5,867 bases of DNA from OCS116 cluster bacterium. GTDB taxonomy: Bacteria; Pseudomonadota; Alphaproteobacteria; Rhizobiales; OSC116. The position numbers and the translations under genes are program-made. Of this stretch, positions 4,743 to 5,867 are shown piece by piece (the stretch's first letter is position 1; each line of letters starts with the position of its first letter). Under the pieces are notes generated by a model. It searched no databases. It was given only the letters and a program-made list of their open reading frames with translations, and was not told the origin of the DNA. The stretch is taken from the NCBI GenBank assembly GCA_002402005.2, contig NVUS02000173.1:1-5867 (forward strand), written 5' to 3'.

Positions 4743-5798
4743 ATGATGGATGAGCCCGATGATGAAGATGGCGCGCGCGGTGCAACTGAACGGGTTTTAA
4801 ACCAAGAAGAAATTGACGGCTTGTTAGGCTTTGACCCCAATGATTTGGGCGAGAGCGAACAGCGCGGTATTGAATCTATTGTCAACTCGGCATTGGTTTC
4901 ATACGAACGCCTGCCGATGCTTGAAATTGTCTTTGACCGTTTGGTGCGCTTGATGACCACCAGCTTGCGCACATTCACCTCTGACAATGTTGAGGTGAGC
5001 CTTGACAATATATCATCCATTCGGTTTGAAGATTATTTGAATTCTATTCCCTTGCCAGCGATTCTATCGGTATTTAAAGCCGTGGAGTGGGACAATTTTG
5101 GCCTGCTAACGGTTGACAGTAATTTGATTTACTCGATCGTGGATATTTTGCTTGGTGGCAGACGTGGTGTGAACAGCATGCGGGTTGAAGGCCGGCCTTA
5201 TACCACCATTGAAACCATGCTGGTTGAACGGATGATTCAGGTTATTTTGACTGACGCGCGCGTGGCGTTTGAACCAATTGGCAGCGTGCATTTTAAAATT
5301 GACCGGTTGGAAACCAACCCACGTTTTGCGGCCATTTCGCGCCCACAGAATGCCGCCATTTTGGTTAAATTGCGCATCGATATGGAAGACCGTGGCGGGC
5401 ATATTGAATTGATGTTGCCTTATGCCACTTTAGAGCCGATCCGGCATTTGCTGATGCAAGGCTTTATGGGTGAAAAATTTGGCCGTGACAGCATTTGGGA
5501 AGACCATTTGGCCAATGAAATTTGGCGCTCGGAAATTGAAATTGAAGCGGTTTTAGATGAGTTTGAAATGCGACTTGGTGACGCGATGAATTTTGAAGTG
5601 GGCCAGACATTATTGTTAAATGTCGGCGAGAAAAGTGACATTATTTTGAGATGCGGCGAAGTGAATTTGATGACCGGTAAAATGGGCAGAAAAGCTGACC
5701 ATATCGCGATATCTTTGAACAATAAACTATCTGGGCGGACTACAGAATTTTCATTGGGTGATGCGCATGACGATACGCCAATTGAAGGGGTGAAATGA
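4743..5798 (+). CDS. fliM: Flagellar motor switch protein FliM (true start probably upstream, near 4623)
   Basis: FliM forms the middle of the cytoplasmic C ring, linking FliG to FliN and receiving the chemotaxis signal from CheY-P. From the first conventional start (ATG 4743) the product has 351 residues; from a CTG at 4623 it would have 391. Near the N-terminus is the LNQEEIDGLLGF motif (19-30), the CheY-binding segment of the family. The CheC-like middle domain follows, with LLGGRRG near 136-142 and MRVEGRPYTTIE just after, equivalent to the GG-containing FliG-contact region and the VEGR-TxIE signature. A C-terminal SpoA domain (about 261-335) starts at WRSEIEIEAVLDEF and ends with HIAISLNNKL, the part that joins FliN. 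It follows fliL in what looks like one transcript; no promoter or terminator is seen between them. No interruption is seen in the body of the gene. Confidence 0.97.
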   Translation: MMDEPDDEDGARGATERVLNQEEIDGLLGFDPNDLGESEQRGIESIVNSALVSYERLPMLEIVFDRLVRLMTTSLRTFTSDNVEVSLDNISSIRFEDYLNSIPLPAILSVFKAVEWDNFGLLTVDSNLIYSIVDILLGGRRGVNSMRVEGRPYTTIETMLVERMIQVILTDARVAFEPIGSVHFKIDRLETNPRFAAISRPQNAAILVKLRIDMEDRGGHIELMLPYATLEPIRHLLMQGFMGEKFGRDSIWEDHLANEIWRSEIEIEAVLDEFEMRLGDAMNFEVGQTLLLNVGEKSDIILRCGEVNLMTGKMGRKADHIAISLNNKLSGRTTEFSLGDAHDDTPIEGVK

Positions 5799-5799
5799 C

Positions 5800-5867
5800 G
5801 TGAATATGGACTCTTTTTCGCTCATGACTTTTTTAGAAGTCGGCCTGCTTATTTTGTTATCTGTCGG
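5800..5867 (+). CDS. N-terminus of a small membrane-anchored protein downstream of fliM (DUF6468-like position), truncated by window end
   Basis: An open frame begins at GTG 5800 (or ATG 5806, same frame) and runs off the window. AAGGGG (5785-5790), inside the end of fliM, lies nine bases before the GTG and favours that start; it is fifteen bases from the ATG. The 20 or so visible residues (MDSFSLMTFLEVGLLILLSV) form a hydrophobic membrane segment. In many alphaproteobacteria the gene after fliM encodes a small protein with an N-terminal helix and a DUF6468 domain of unknown function. I infer that from position only, since none of the domain is visible. The one-base gap to the fliM stop suggests translational coupling. 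Confidence 0.6.
   Translation, partial: MNMDSFSLMTFLEVGLLILLSV

Noticed and set aside
4679..5020. Long minus-strand frame opposite the fliM 5' region (113 codons)
   Set aside because: It is antisense to conserved FliM sequence, Ser/Arg/Pro-rich as expected from reversed acidic codons, and has no supporting signals.

Overview
The window is a chromosomal flagellar locus from an alphaproteobacterium of moderate GC content. Three things point to that class: the gene order flgF-flgG-flgA-flgH facing the 3' end of dksA, a divergent fliL-fliM-(small membrane protein) operon, and a textbook CtrA box (TTAA-N7-TTAAC) in the shared control region. GANTC, the CcrM methylation site, is also scarcer than chance by hand count. 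I cannot name the genus.

Layout. Positions 1-104 are the last codons of dksA (+). Positions 105-360 form its 3' UTR, which holds an imperfect tandem repeat of about 2.2 units with a nested hairpin in each full unit and ends in a strong rho-independent terminator. A second, oppositely directed terminator at 364-392 closes the minus-strand flagellar operon, with one more hairpin (401-418) between it and the operon's last stop codon. The minus-strand operon (transcribed right to left) is flgF, flgG, flgA, flgH: proximal rod protein, distal rod protein, P-ring chaperone and L-ring lipoprotein, all exported or envelope parts of the basal body. Positions 3775-4062 are a 288-base divergent control region with a near-consensus sigma-54 promoter firing left into flgF, a CtrA box with a GANTC site in its spacer, and a plausible -35/-10 pair firing right into fliL. 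The plus-strand operon is fliL (stator-associated membrane protein), fliM (C-ring switch protein) and the first codons of a small membrane-anchored protein cut off by the window edge.

How it fits together. The right-hand operon encodes early, cytoplasmic and inner-membrane switch and motor parts under apparent CtrA control. The left-hand operon encodes later rod and L-ring parts under apparent sigma-54 control. This matches the two-tier flagellar hierarchy known from Caulobacter. No mobile element, CRISPR array, tRNA, rRNA or defence gene is visible. The least ordinary signals are the structured tandem repeat in the dksA 3' UTR and the N-terminus of FliM, whose open frame extends 40 codons or more upstream of the first usable ATG with no ATG, GTG or TTG, which suggests a CTG start (or a sequence error) and carries a degenerate repeated acidic/Trp motif.
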